Shown here one piece after another: positions 7,596-16,761 of a stretch of DNA of 64,000 nt; within the stretch, counting starts at the first letter, position 1; each line of letters starts with the position of its first letter. The stretch spans positions 22,790-86,789 of the forward strand of contig CAJWKU010000006.1 in NCBI GenBank assembly GCA_913043005.1. Direction: 5' to 3'. Position numbers and translations under genes: made by a program. The DNA comes from an uncultured Cryomorphaceae bacterium. GTDB taxonomy: Bacteria > Bacteroidota > Bacteroidia > Flavobacteriales > Schleiferiaceae. Under the pieces are notes generated by a model. The model was not told the DNA's origin. It searched no databases and saw nothing but the letters and a program-made list of their open reading frames with translations.

Positions 7596-10370
7596 ATGAG
7601 TTTCTATAAAGATTATTGCAAAGACATTGAGGAGCGAAGTATGCAAGGGCTGAAACCCAAGCCTATTGACGATGCGGACTTATTAATTGAGATTATACAA
7701 GATATCAAAGATGAGAATAGCTCTTTAAGAAAAAAATCTTTAGATTTTTTTGTCTATAATGTTTTACCAGGAACAACTTTTGCGGCTAGGGAAAAAGCTA
7801 ATTTTTTAAAGGAGATTATTCTTGGTAAATATTTTATTGAGGAGATTAACGTCACGTTTGCTTTTGAGTTGTTGTCTCACATGAAAGGAGGGCCTTCAGT
7901 TGAAGTTTTAATTGATCTTTCTCTTGATGGAGAAGTTGATATTCAAAAACAAGCTGCCGCTATTCTGAAAACTCAATTTTTCCTGTATGATGAGGATATG
8001 AATCGTCTAAAGAAAGCATATCAAAGTGGTAATAATATTGCAAAAGAGATTTTGGAAAGTTATGCTTATGCTGAGTTCTTCACTGAATTACCGGATGTAG
8101 ATGAGGAAATAAAAGTTGTTACTTATGTTGCTGGAGAGGGAGATATATCTACAGATCTGCTTTCTCCAGGTAGTGATGCTCATTCTAGGTCAGATAGGGA
8201 GTTACATGGTAAATGTATGTTTGAACATAACTTAGAAAAACAAAACGAGCTTTCACTTCTGCAAAAGAAACATCCTGATAGGCGGGTAATGTTAATAGCT
8301 GAAAAAGGAACTATGGGTGTTGGTTCTTCACGGATGTCTGGAGTCAATAATGTGGCACTTTGGATTGGAAAGCAGGCAAGCCCTTATGTTCCTTTCATTA
8401 ATTACGCACCAATAGTAGCTGGGACAAATGGTATCTCTCCTATTTTTTTGACAACTGTCGATGTAACAGGGGGTATTGGTATTGATCTAAAAAATTGGGT
8501 AAAGAAAAAATATCCTAATGGTGCGACAGCGCTAGATAAAGATGGGGAAGCAATTCTAGAAGAGGTATATACTATTAAAACAGGTACTGAACTCACAATA
8601 AATACAAAAGATAAGAAGTTGTATGACGGTGATTTGGAGCTGTGTGATATTTCTGCTTCTTTTACCCCCCAAAAATTAGAATTTATGAGAGCGGGAGGCT
8701 CATATGCGATTGTTTTTGGTAAGAAGCTTCAAACATTTGCTGCAAAAACTCTCGGAATGGAATCTCCTACAGTATTTGCTTTGTCGAAAGAGGTTTCAAA
8801 TCATGGACAAGGTCTGACTGCTGTGGAAAAGATATTTAATAAAAATGCGGTGGGATTAAGCTCAAATAAAGTTTTACATGCTGGTTCTGATGTTCGGGTA
8901 GAGGTAAACATAGTTGGTTCTCAAGACACTACTGGCCTTATGACTTCTCAGGAACTTGAAATGATGGCTGCTACTAAAATTTCACCGATTGTTGATGGTG
9001 CATATCAATCTGGATGTCATACAGCTTCAGTTTGGGATGCTAAGGCTCAAGAAAATATTCCAAGGTTGATGAAGTTTATGCACAATTTTGGTTTGATAAC
9101 TGCGCGTGATCCTGAAAACATGTATTTCCCTATGACTGATGTGATTCACAAAGTTTTGAATGATATTACAATTGACGATTGGGCTATAATTATCGGTGGG
9201 GATTCACATACAAGAATGTCAAAAGGGGTTGCATTTGGCGCGGACTCAGGAACTGTTGCTCTTGCCCTTGCAACTGGTGAAGCAAGTATGCCAATTCCTG
9301 AATCTGTGAAAGTTACTTTCAAAGGGAAAATGCAGAGTCATATGGATTTTAGAGATGTTGTTCATGCCACTCAATCTCAAATGCTAGATAATTTTGATGA
9401 GAATGTTTTCCAAGGTAGAATTATCGAGGTCCATATTGGAACTTTACTTGCTGATCAGGCATTCACATTTACAGATTGGACTGCTGAAATGAAAGCAAAG
9501 GCGTCTATTTGTATTTCTCAAGATGATACTCTAATTAAATCTCTGGAGATTTCTAAGGCACGAATTGAGATCATGATTAAAAAGGGAATGGATAATAAAT
9601 CGCAGGTTCTTCAGGGGCTTATTGACCAAGCAAATAAAAGAATTAATGAGATTAGAACTGGAACAAAACCGGCTCTAACTCCTGATAATAATGCCAAGTA
9701 TTATGCCGAGTTTGAAGTAGATCTAGATATTGTAGGGCAACCTATGATTGCTGATCCAGACGTTCATAATGAGGATGTTTCCAAAAGATATACTCATGAT
9801 GCTATAAGGCCACTGTCTTATTATAAGGGAAGCAAAAATATTGATCTTGGCTTTGTTGGCTCTTGTATGGTACACAAAGGTGATCTTAAAATAGTTTCCC
9901 AAATGCTGAGAAATTTAGAAGTACAGCAGGGATTGGTGGAGTTTAATGCTCCTCTAGTGGTTGCTGCTCCGACATATAATATTATTGATGAACTCAAAGA
10001 GGAAGGAGATTGGGATATCCTCTCAAAGTATTCAGGATTTGAGTTTGATGATGATGCTCCCAAAAACACTGCTCGTACCGAATATAAAAATATGATGTAT
10101 CTGGAGAGGCCAGGATGCAATCTTTGTATGGGAAATCAAGAAAAAGCCGAAAAAGGTGATACTGTGATGGCCACCTCTACGCGTTTATTTAAAGGACGTG
10201 TGGTTGCTGATTCGGAACGCAAAAAAGGAGAGTCACTACTTGGATCTACACCGGTAACTGTGCTTTCTGCAATACTTGGTAGAACTCCAACTTTGGAGGA
10301 GTATCATGATGCCGTTGAGGGTATTAACTTAACTAAATTCGCACCTCCTGGTAAGAAAATGTGCTCCTAA
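7596..10370 (+). CDS. acnB: Bifunctional aconitate hydratase 2 / 2-methylisocitrate dehydratase
   Basis: Aconitase B, 924 residues, isomerises citrate to isocitrate in the TCA cycle. The N-terminal HEAT-like region (about residues 1-160) and the swivel domain placed ahead of the catalytic domains mark the B type. The [4Fe-4S] ligands are visible as C757 (GSCM), C841 and C844 (GCNLCMGNQ). I take the ATG at 7596 rather than the TTG at 7587, because family members begin with a YxxHxxERxxxG-type start matching FYKDYCKDIEERSMQG. The 163-base upstream gap has one TAATTTTG box (7517-7524) without a clear -33 partner. The gene stands alone. Length and motifs look fully normal. Confidence 0.97.
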   Translation: MSFYKDYCKDIEERSMQGLKPKPIDDADLLIEIIQDIKDENSSLRKKSLDFFVYNVLPGTTFAAREKANFLKEIILGKYFIEEINVTFAFELLSHMKGGPSVEVLIDLSLDGEVDIQKQAAAILKTQFFLYDEDMNRLKKAYQSGNNIAKEILESYAYAEFFTELPDVDEEIKVVTYVAGEGDISTDLLSPGSDAHSRSDRELHGKCMFEHNLEKQNELSLLQKKHPDRRVMLIAEKGTMGVGSSRMSGVNNVALWIGKQASPYVPFINYAPIVAGTNGISPIFLTTVDVTGGIGIDLKNWVKKKYPNGATALDKDGEAILEEVYTIKTGTELTINTKDKKLYDGDLELCDISASFTPQKLEFMRAGGSYAIVFGKKLQTFAAKTLGMESPTVFALSKEVSNHGQGLTAVEKIFNKNAVGLSSNKVLHAGSDVRVEVNIVGSQDTTGLMTSQELEMMAATKISPIVDGAYQSGCHTASVWDAKAQENIPRLMKFMHNFGLITARDPENMYFPMTDVIHKVLNDITIDDWAIIIGGDSHTRMSKGVAFGADSGTVALALATGEASMPIPESVKVTFKGKMQSHMDFRDVVHATQSQMLDNFDENVFQGRIIEVHIGTLLADQAFTFTDWTAEMKAKASICISQDDTLIKSLEISKARIEIMIKKGMDNKSQVLQGLIDQANKRINEIRTGTKPALTPDNNAKYYAEFEVDLDIVGQPMIADPDVHNEDVSKRYTHDAIRPLSYYKGSKNIDLGFVGSCMVHKGDLKIVSQMLRNLEVQQGLVEFNAPLVVAAPTYNIIDELKEEGDWDILSKYSGFEFDDDAPKNTARTEYKNMMYLERPGCNLCMGNQEKAEKGDTVMATSTRLFKGRVVADSERKKGESLLGSTPVTVLSAILGRTPTLEEYHDAVEGINLTKFAPPGKKMCS

Positions 10371-10532
10371 TATCTTTTTTTGTTGTGGTTTGACTTGATA
10401 ATGTATTCATTGTTCTTTTTATCTCGTTCTAGTTTAATGTTTTGTTATTTTTTGTAATTATTAAGAAATACAAAATCGAATATTTGATGTTTTAGTCATT
10501 TGCTTTTTTATACCTTGGTCAAAATTCCATTT

Positions 10533-11834
10533 ATGGCTTTATCAAGTGATTCCAAAACTCAGTGGGGTTGGGCAATGTATGACTGGGCAAATTCTTCTTA
10601 CAGTCTTGTTATTAGTACGGCAATTTTCCCAATTTATTATGCTGCTGTGATGGATGGAGCAGGAAAGATGAATTTCCCTTTTTTTGGTGGTAATATTTCT
10701 ACTACAGCTGCATATACTTTCGTGGTTGCTGCAGCTTTTTTGACAATTAGTTTGATTACTCCCTATCTCAGCGCTCTATCTGAAATTTCAGGAAAGAAAA
10801 AGTCATTTATGCGAGCTTTTATTTATTGCGGTTCAATGGCTTGTGCCGGTATGTTTTTTTTTACTGAAAGCATCATGTGGTGGGGTCTTTTATCACCATA
10901 TTTAGCCTCCTTATGTTTTAGCGGAAGTTTGGTTTTTTATAATTCTTATTTACCTGAAATAGCAAAAATAGAAGATCAAGATTCTTTAAGTGCACGAGGT
11001 TTCGCTTTAGGGTATTTGGGTAGCTCTTTAGTTTTAATAGCTTCTTTAGTCTTTATTCAAAATCCAGATTGGTTAGGAATTAGTGATGTTGCTTTGGTTA
11101 CAAGATTGAGTTTTGTTTTTGTTGGTATTTGGTGGCTTTGTTGGGGAGAATTTGCTTTATATCGGCTCCCTCAAGGTGTTTCAATTTTGATTGAAAAAAA
11201 TAAAGGCTATGTCCGAGAGAGCTATTTAAGGTTGTTTTTGGTTTTTAAAGAATTCAATAAAATTAATGGGCTGAATCGATTTTTACTCGGTTTTTTCTTT
11301 GCATCTGCAGGTGTTCAAACTGTAATACTTATTGCCTCTTTATTTGGCACAAAAGTTCTAGGATTAGATTCAAGTTCTTTAATATTGACCATTTTATTAA
11401 TCCAATTTGTTGCTATTTTAGGTTCATGGCTTTTTGCTAAGCTTTCCGAAACATATGGAAATATTCGAAGTTTGATATTGGCGTCGGCTTTATGGGTAGT
11501 CATTTGTGTACTTGCCTTTTTTGTAAATTCAGAATTACAATTTTATCTTCTTGGTGCTTCAGTAGGACTTGTAATGGGTGGGTTGCAGTCCTTAGGTCGA
11601 TCTACATTTTCTAAAATGTTACCGTTAGAAGATGAACACGTGACCTATTTTAGTTTTTTTGATATTGCTGAAAAATTGGCTACGGTACTTGGAATGGTTG
11701 CAGTTGGATGGGTAGAAACAGTAACGGGGGACCTTAGACTATCACCAATAGTTCTTTCTGTCTTTTTTTTAATTGCAATGTTTTTATGGTTCGGAGTTAA
11801 TAAATTTTATTATTCAAATAAAAACTTAGTCTAG
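10533..11834 (+). CDS. MFS transporter of the Atg22/UMF1 type
   Basis: A 433-residue membrane protein with 11-12 hydrophobic helices, a major facilitator of the UMF1/Atg22-like family. The hallmark N-terminal motif WGWAMYDWANSSYSLVI sits at residues 10-26. The frame opens at a TTG (10500) but the ATG at 10533 places this motif as in relatives. Substrate is unknown; relatives in fungi release amino acids from the vacuole, and bacterial members are uncharacterised. It is the first gene of a tightly spaced plus-strand run, with only 4 bases to the cytochrome gene. The 162-base gap before it has an AT-rich stretch but no clear promoter. Confidence 0.85.
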   Translation: MALSSDSKTQWGWAMYDWANSSYSLVISTAIFPIYYAAVMDGAGKMNFPFFGGNISTTAAYTFVVAAAFLTISLITPYLSALSEISGKKKSFMRAFIYCGSMACAGMFFFTESIMWWGLLSPYLASLCFSGSLVFYNSYLPEIAKIEDQDSLSARGFALGYLGSSLVLIASLVFIQNPDWLGISDVALVTRLSFVFVGIWWLCWGEFALYRLPQGVSILIEKNKGYVRESYLRLFLVFKEFNKINGLNRFLLGFFFASAGVQTVILIASLFGTKVLGLDSSSLILTILLIQFVAILGSWLFAKLSETYGNIRSLILASALWVVICVLAFFVNSELQFYLLGASVGLVMGGLQSLGRSTFSKMLPLEDEHVTYFSFFDIAEKLATVLGMVAVGWVETVTGDLRLSPIVLSVFFLIAMFLWFGVNKFYYSNKNLV

Positions 11835-11838
11835 CTTT

Positions 11839-12234
11839 ATGTGTTACACAATGGTGGATATCTTCGAATTAATTCAAAGCCATACTAGGGTATTTTATTT
11901 ATTCATTATTCTATGTTCAGGGTGCACTTATGATAATGTTCAAACCAAGTACACTCAATCTGAGTGTGATTTGCTCAATGTCACTTGGTCTGTCGATATC
12001 GAGCCACTAGTTAATCAGTTTTGTGTCGGCTGTCACCAAGGATCATCTCCTGCAGCAGATCTACTCCTAGATAGATATGAAGTGGTAAAAAACTCTGTTC
12101 TGCAGGGAGGGTTTTCAATACGTATTAATAAACCTATTACTGATCCGTTAAAAATGCCTCCAAATGCTACCTTAGATTCTTGTGCAATCGACAAATTAAA
12201 TATGTGGATCGCAAATGGTGCACCTGAAAATTAA
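11839..12234 (+). CDS. Monohaem cytochrome c-like lipoprotein
   Basis: A small periplasmic protein (131 residues) with a complete single-haem cytochrome c domain. A hydrophobic N-terminus ends in LCSGC, a lipobox-like site, so it is probably a membrane-anchored lipoprotein. The haem site is CVGCH near residue 68, and the distal methionine is likely in LKMPPNA near residue 112. Two more cysteines (in SECDLL and DSCAIDK) could form a disulfide. ATG at 11839 or 11851 could both start it. It lies 6 bases before a YceI gene and then a DUF5777 barrel gene, a trio I recall from other Bacteroidota. Electron-carrier role is inferred; partners are unknown. Confidence 0.75.
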   Translation: MCYTMVDIFELIQSHTRVFYLFIILCSGCTYDNVQTKYTQSECDLLNVTWSVDIEPLVNQFCVGCHQGSSPAADLLLDRYEVVKNSVLQGGFSIRINKPITDPLKMPPNATLDSCAIDKLNMWIANGAPEN

Positions 12235-12240
12235 ACTTTT

Positions 12241-12783
12241 ATGAAAAACACTCTTGCTTTAGTTCTGTTCTTCTTGTCATTTTCTAGTTTGTTTGCTCAA
12301 AAGATGCTAAGTAAAAATAGTTACGTACATATTTATTCATACACACCAATCGAAGATATCGAAGCTTCATTAAATGATGGAATGGCCATTTTGAATATTG
12401 AGACAAAAGAGATAGCTTATATTTTAAATATTCAATCACTGACTTTTAAAAACGCATTGATGCAAGAGCATTTTAACGAAAATTATATGGAGTCAGAAAA
12501 ATTCCCAAAGGCTACTTTAAAGGGTGCTCTTTCTGGTAATATAAATTTTTCAAAAACAGGAAAATACACATTGACAGTAAAGGGGAAATTGAATATGCAT
12601 GGAGTAGATCGAGAAATATCCGTACCAATAGAACTGAATATACTTAAGGATAAATCAGTGATTCTAAAAACAGATTTTTTTGTAAAATGTGAAGATTTTG
12701 GAATCAAAATACCTAAACTTATGTTCACACGAATTGCGCAAGACATTAAGGTCTCTGTTGAGTCAAAATTTTTAAATCAATAG
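12241..12783 (+). CDS. YceI-like family protein, secreted
   Basis: A 180-residue periplasmic protein of the YceI family, beta-barrel proteins of the lipocalin type that bind polyisoprenoid or quinone-like molecules. A clear signal peptide (MKNTLALVLFFLSFSSLFAQ) is followed by the family pattern: ESEKFPKATLKG, then KGKLNMHGVDREISVPI in the second half. Length is normal. It is sandwiched between the cytochrome lipoprotein (6 bases) and the DUF5777 barrel (7 bases), so the three are surely co-expressed. I infer a role in handling a quinone or other isoprenoid alongside the cytochrome; direct evidence from sequence is limited to the family match. Confidence 0.82.
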   Translation: MKNTLALVLFFLSFSSLFAQKMLSKNSYVHIYSYTPIEDIEASLNDGMAILNIETKEIAYILNIQSLTFKNALMQEHFNENYMESEKFPKATLKGALSGNINFSKTGKYTLTVKGKLNMHGVDREISVPIELNILKDKSVILKTDFFVKCEDFGIKIPKLMFTRIAQDIKVSVESKFLNQ

Positions 12784-12790
12784 CTTATTT

Positions 12791-13696
12791 ATGACAGGTA
12801 ATTTACAAATCACGATACGTGAAGGAATCTTTTTTGTAGGATTCATATTATTTGGATTTGCAGTAAATGCTCAGGATGATTTACTAGCAGAGTTAAATGC
12901 TATAGATTCTGATCCAACAAAATCGTATGTATTTGCTACTTTCAAAGGTACTCGGGTTATAAATATGCAATCAATTGAATTACCTGGTGAGGGTGTAGGT
13001 CAATTTATTGTCGGACATAGATTTGGAGCGTTAAATGATAGGCCATTATACAATCTTTTTGGTATGGATATTGCCCAAATTCGATTTGAATATAGTTACT
13101 CTCCAAAAGCTTGGATAAACATAGGGGGCGGACGTTCATCTGGCGCTAAGACATATGATTTTTTCACCAAAATAAGGCTGTTGCGTCAATCTAACAGATC
13201 AAAATGTTCACAATGTATAGATTTTCCTATTTCAATGGCATATTACGGTTCAGCTACAATTGTCACTACTCCATATTCGGATGGAATTGATCATGATTTT
13301 TTAGACCGCGTAGCATATACTAATCAAATAATCATTGCGAGAAAATTTAACAAAAATATTTCTCTGCAATTAGTTCCAACTTTAGTTCATTATAATTTAG
13401 TGCCTACCGTTCATGATAACAATGATTTGCTTGGACTGGGAATAGGGGCAAGATATAAACTCACAAATCGTTTGGCCCTGACCTCAGAGATTATGTTAAG
13501 GCAGCAACAGCCATCTAATACATTTAATGCCCTAAGTATAGGTATTGATATAGAAACAGGAGGGCATGTGTTCCAGTTTCATTTAACAAACTGTAGATTA
13601 ATGGCGGACAATCAGTGGATAACACAGAACCCTGGGAGTTGGGCGAATGGTGACATATTTTTAGGATTTAATATAAGTCGGGTGTTTACACATTGA
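12791..13696 (+). CDS. DUF5777-type outer-membrane beta-barrel protein
   Basis: A 301-residue protein with a signal peptide ending FAVNAQ near residue 28, followed by DDLLAEL. The block YVFATFKGTRVINMQSIE and the later GRSSGAKTYDFFTKIRLLRQ match what I know as the DUF5777 barrel family. Alternating hydrophobic strands to the C-terminus, ending NISRVFTH, fit an outer-membrane beta-barrel. Two extra cysteines (KCSQC near residue 138) are a possible metal or disulfide site. It is the third gene of the cytochrome/YceI set. The function of DUF5777 is unknown; in this context it may be an outer-membrane partner of that periplasmic system. Confidence 0.7.
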   Translation: MTGNLQITIREGIFFVGFILFGFAVNAQDDLLAELNAIDSDPTKSYVFATFKGTRVINMQSIELPGEGVGQFIVGHRFGALNDRPLYNLFGMDIAQIRFEYSYSPKAWINIGGGRSSGAKTYDFFTKIRLLRQSNRSKCSQCIDFPISMAYYGSATIVTTPYSDGIDHDFLDRVAYTNQIIIARKFNKNISLQLVPTLVHYNLVPTVHDNNDLLGLGIGARYKLTNRLALTSEIMLRQQQPSNTFNALSIGIDIETGGHVFQFHLTNCRLMADNQWITQNPGSWANGDIFLGFNISRVFTH

Positions 13697-13738
13697 TTCT
13701 TTTTACTACAATTTAGATTTTAATCCGATAAGGTACAA

Positions 13739-14935
13739 TTGAGAAATAAAAATTACGATTTTATAATAGTAGGAGGGGGTATTATAGGAGCATCAGCAGC
13801 TTATAAACTAAAAGTTAATTTCCCGAAGTCCAAAATATTAGTGATTGAAAAAGAAGTTCAATCATCTGCCCATCAAACAGGACGAAATTCTGGAGTTATC
13901 CACTCTGGACTCTACTATACTCCGGGATCACTTAAAGCAAAAACATGTATAAACGGATATCATCAACTGTTAAAATTTTGTCTTGATGAAAATATCAAGC
14001 ACGAAATATGTGGGAAATTAATAGTTCCAAAGAATGAATCAGAATTACAAAAGTTAGAGTCTATATCAAAAAGAGGTCTAGAAAATGGTTTAGCTGGTAT
14101 TCGTTTTGTGGATAAAAAAGAAGTGAAAAAAATTGAGCCATATATTCATTCTACAAATGCACTTCACGTTCCTCAGACTGGAATAGTTGATTATCGAGAA
14201 ATGACAAAAAAACTAATTACAAGAGCAATAGTAGATAAAGGATCTTTTAGAACAAATTCCAGGGTTGTAGATATGGGAATTACCTCTAATAAATCATTTA
14301 TTCGGTTGTCAAATGATGAGGTTATTTTTTCGGAAAAAATAATTTTTTGTGCCGGTCTGCAAAGTGATCGTTTGGCTAAAATCGATGGACTTTCTGATGG
14401 TATACAAATAGTTCCTTTCAGAGGGGATTATTATCAATTAAAAAATGAATCAAGATTTAAGGTAAAAAAACTAATTTATCCTGTTCCCAACCCTGATTTT
14501 CCTTTTTTAGGTGTTCACTTTACAAGAATGATTGATGGAACTGTAGAGTGTGGACCTAATGCTGTTTTTTCTTTCTCTCGTGAAGGTTACAATAGAACCT
14601 CATTTAACTTTAGAGATTCATGGAGCTCTCTGAGTTTTGAAGGAACAAGGAAGTTATTTGCATCAAATTGGCGCTTTGGACTTGAAGAGTATAAGTTGGC
14701 ATTTTTAAAAATCAAATATTTGGCTGAGCTTCGAAAAATTATGCCAAATTTAGAAGCTTCCGATTTAGTACGAGGAAGGTCTGGTATAAGAGCTCAGGCA
14801 GTAGATAAAAAAGGCAATCTAGTTGACGATTTTGTTATAAAAAAAGGTAGAATAGGCATTCACGTTTTAAATGCTCCATCTCCGGCAGCAACTGCCTCAT
14901 TAGCTATTGCTGACGAAATCATGAATCATTTATGA
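13739..14935 (+). CDS. lhgO: L-2-hydroxyglutarate oxidase
   Basis: A 398-residue FAD-dependent oxidoreductase (DAO family) of the LhgO type, which oxidises L-2-hydroxyglutarate to 2-oxoglutarate and passes electrons to the quinone pool. The FAD-binding DFIIVGGGIIGASAAY is at residues 7-22 and QTGRNSGVIHSGLYY, typical of LhgO, at about 47-61. The GRSGIRAQAVD and APSPAATASL segments near the end are also family-typical. The only usable start in this frame is TTG at 13739: an in-frame TAA lies 18 bases upstream and no ATG precedes the FAD motif. It follows the DUF5777 gene by 42 bases. Identity is firm; the TTG start is inferred from the frame. Confidence 0.9.
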   Translation: MRNKNYDFIIVGGGIIGASAAYKLKVNFPKSKILVIEKEVQSSAHQTGRNSGVIHSGLYYTPGSLKAKTCINGYHQLLKFCLDENIKHEICGKLIVPKNESELQKLESISKRGLENGLAGIRFVDKKEVKKIEPYIHSTNALHVPQTGIVDYREMTKKLITRAIVDKGSFRTNSRVVDMGITSNKSFIRLSNDEVIFSEKIIFCAGLQSDRLAKIDGLSDGIQIVPFRGDYYQLKNESRFKVKKLIYPVPNPDFPFLGVHFTRMIDGTVECGPNAVFSFSREGYNRTSFNFRDSWSSLSFEGTRKLFASNWRFGLEEYKLAFLKIKYLAELRKIMPNLEASDLVRGRSGIRAQAVDKKGNLVDDFVIKKGRIGIHVLNAPSPAATASLAIADEIMNHL

Positions 14936-14944
14936 TTTTTTTAT

Positions 14945-16282
14945 CTAACGTCCAACAAAATTATGTGGAGAGAGCAAGATTAGTTCATCTTTAACTAATT
15001 GAGGAACGTTGAGAGTGTGAATGAAATCAGAAATAGTTTCTTTGTTAATTCTATTATTTGTTCTAGTTAAGTCTTTTAATGCCTCATAAGGTTTGGGATA
15101 GCCCTCTCTTCTTAGGATAGTCTGTATTGCTTCTGCTACAACTACCCAGTTATTATTTAAGTCTTGATCAATCTTCTTTTTATTAACAATAAGTTTTTTT
15201 AATCCTTTTTGGAGATTATTTAATGCAATTAAGCCGTGTCCAAAAGGTACTCCGATGTTTCTTAGTACCGTTGAGTCCGTTAAGTCTCTTTGAAGTCTTG
15301 ATATCGGAAGTTTGATGGACAAGTGCTGAAAAATACTGTTTGCAATGCCAAGGTTTCCTTCGGCATTTTCAAAATCTATAGGGTTTACTTTGTGAGGCAT
15401 TGCAGAGGAGCCAACCTCTCCATCAACAATTTGTTGTTTAAAATAATCCATGCTGATATATGTCCAAACATCTCTTGAGAGATCAATTAAAATTGTATTA
15501 ATCCGCTTAAAATTGTCAAAGTAAGCAGCAAGGTTGTCATAATGCTCAATTTGAGTTGTAGGATTTGACCTATCAAGTCCTAAATTCGAACAGAACTTTT
15601 CTGCAAAATCATGCCAATCAATATCAGGGTATGCGGCGAAGTGAGCATTGAAATTGCCTGTCGCTCCTCCAAATTTAGACGAAAAAGGGATAGTTTTCAT
15701 TAATTCCAATTGAGCTTCTAATCGGGCTATAAATACTCCCCATTCTTTTCCTAAACGTGTTGGAGATGCAGCTTGACCATGTGTTCTTGCCAAAATAGTT
15801 ATTTCATGCCATTCTTGGGATTGACTCTTTAAGGTTTCAATCAGATTTGAGATCCTGGGAATAAACTGTTCAAAGTGAAATGCTCTCAAGGAAAGAGGAA
15901 TGGCAGTATTGTTGATGTCTTGAGAGGTTAATCCAAAGTGAATAAATTCGGATTGAGATTCAAGGCCCAGGCTTGAATATTTTTCTTTTAAAAAATATTC
16001 TACGGCTTTAACATCATGATTTGTTGTCCTCTCTATTTTTTTTATTTCAAGTGCATCTTCTTCAGAAAAGTTTTGAACGATTTCTCTAATCAGTTTTTTT
16101 TCCTTAAGCCCTATGCCCTCGAGTGGAGTAATCCCAGTTTCTGAAAGAGCTATGAAGTATTCTACTTCAATATTTACTCGATATAATATGAGTCCAAACT
16201 CAGAAAAATAAGTCGAAAGAACATCAGTATGTTTTTTATATCGACCATCTAATGGTGACAAAGCTTTGAGTGTAGAATTCAT
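14945..16282 (-). CDS. purB: Adenylosuccinate lyase
   Basis: Adenylosuccinate lyase (445 residues) cleaves succinyl-AMP and SAICAR in purine synthesis. It belongs to the E. coli-like longer class, beginning ALSPLDGRYKKHTDVL. The active-site blocks are TSQDI (119-123), THGQAA (167-172) and the superfamily signature GSSAMPHKVNP (291-301) with the catalytic serine loop. It lies 8 bases after the nuclease-domain gene in the same direction and was probably transcribed with it. It converges tail to tail with lhgO, with 9 bases between stops and no visible terminator. Confidence 0.97.
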   Translation of the reverse strand: MNSTLKALSPLDGRYKKHTDVLSTYFSEFGLILYRVNIEVEYFIALSETGITPLEGIGLKEKKLIREIVQNFSEEDALEIKKIERTTNHDVKAVEYFLKEKYSSLGLESQSEFIHFGLTSQDINNTAIPLSLRAFHFEQFIPRISNLIETLKSQSQEWHEITILARTHGQAASPTRLGKEWGVFIARLEAQLELMKTIPFSSKFGGATGNFNAHFAAYPDIDWHDFAEKFCSNLGLDRSNPTTQIEHYDNLAAYFDNFKRINTILIDLSRDVWTYISMDYFKQQIVDGEVGSSAMPHKVNPIDFENAEGNLGIANSIFQHLSIKLPISRLQRDLTDSTVLRNIGVPFGHGLIALNNLQKGLKKLIVNKKKIDQDLNNNWVVVAEAIQTILRREGYPKPYEALKDLTRTNNRINKETISDFIHTLNVPQLVKDELILLSPHNFVGR

Positions 16283-16290
16283 TTCTGTAT

Positions 16291-16728
16291 TTAAAGCTCA
16301 AAGGTACCAAATACAGGTAGTTTAGCATCTACTTCCTCTCCATTAGAGCGAAAAACTCGCCATTGTTTTCCATTTGTCAGTGCTCCCCAAGGTGCGTTAA
16401 GAGTAGTATTGTACCGCATCCACTGATCACAGACTTTGTCATCAAGAGGAATTTTATCCGCCTTACATTCAATAAGCATCCAAAGTTTACTATCGGTATA
16501 AATCGCAATATCATATCGCCTTAACATTCCGTTAACCTGGATCCCTTTTTCAACCGAAATAGATTCTTTGGGGTATTTGCCATCTATTATTAATCTTCTT
16601 AATGCATCTTGTCGTACCCACTCTTCAGGTGTTGCCTTTACATTTTTCTTTCTGAAAGCATCCCATAAATCCTCAGAGTGAGGATCCATCATCGACATCG
16701 TTGCATGAAGCCATTTACGTTTTACCAT
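16291..16728 (-). CDS. Stand-alone HsdR N-terminal (PD-(D/E)XK-like) domain protein
   Basis: A 145-residue protein matching the N-terminal nuclease domain of type I restriction subunit R, found alone in many Bacteroidota. The block ATPEEWVRQDALRRLI is typical; the PD-(D/E)XK core is visible as RYDIAIY then MLIECKA (D, E and K in order), near residues 72-90, followed by QWMRYN. No HsdM, HsdS or helicase part is nearby, so it is not a restriction system. It is upstream of purB (8 bases). A box TAACCTTG (one mismatch to TAnnTTTG) lies 4 bases before the ATG. An internal Met near residue 11 or 13 could also start it. Function unknown. Confidence 0.72.
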   Translation of the reverse strand: MVKRKWLHATMSMMDPHSEDLWDAFRKKNVKATPEEWVRQDALRRLIIDGKYPKESISVEKGIQVNGMLRRYDIAIYTDSKLWMLIECKADKIPLDDKVCDQWMRYNTTLNAPWGALTNGKQWRVFRSNGEEVDAKLPVFGTFEL

Positions 16729-16742
16729 TATGCAAGGTTATG

Positions 16743-16750
16743 TACTTTTG
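16743..16750 (+). promoter_or_regulatory. -7 box before the PlsC-like gene
   Basis: TACTTTTG, 11 bases before GTG 16762. It lies between the divergent starts and supports the GTG start rather than the ATG at 16678. Confidence 0.55.
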
Positions 16751-16761
16751 TCGAGATTATT

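Noticed and set aside
16291..16728. Restriction-modification or defence system
   Set aside because: Only the HsdR N-terminal domain is present; there is no helicase, methylase or specificity subunit nearby, and the neighbours are purB and a lipid gene.
16678..16761. N-terminal extension of the acyltransferase
   Set aside because: It would overlap the divergent gene and has no relation to the family; the promoter box at 16743 lies inside it.
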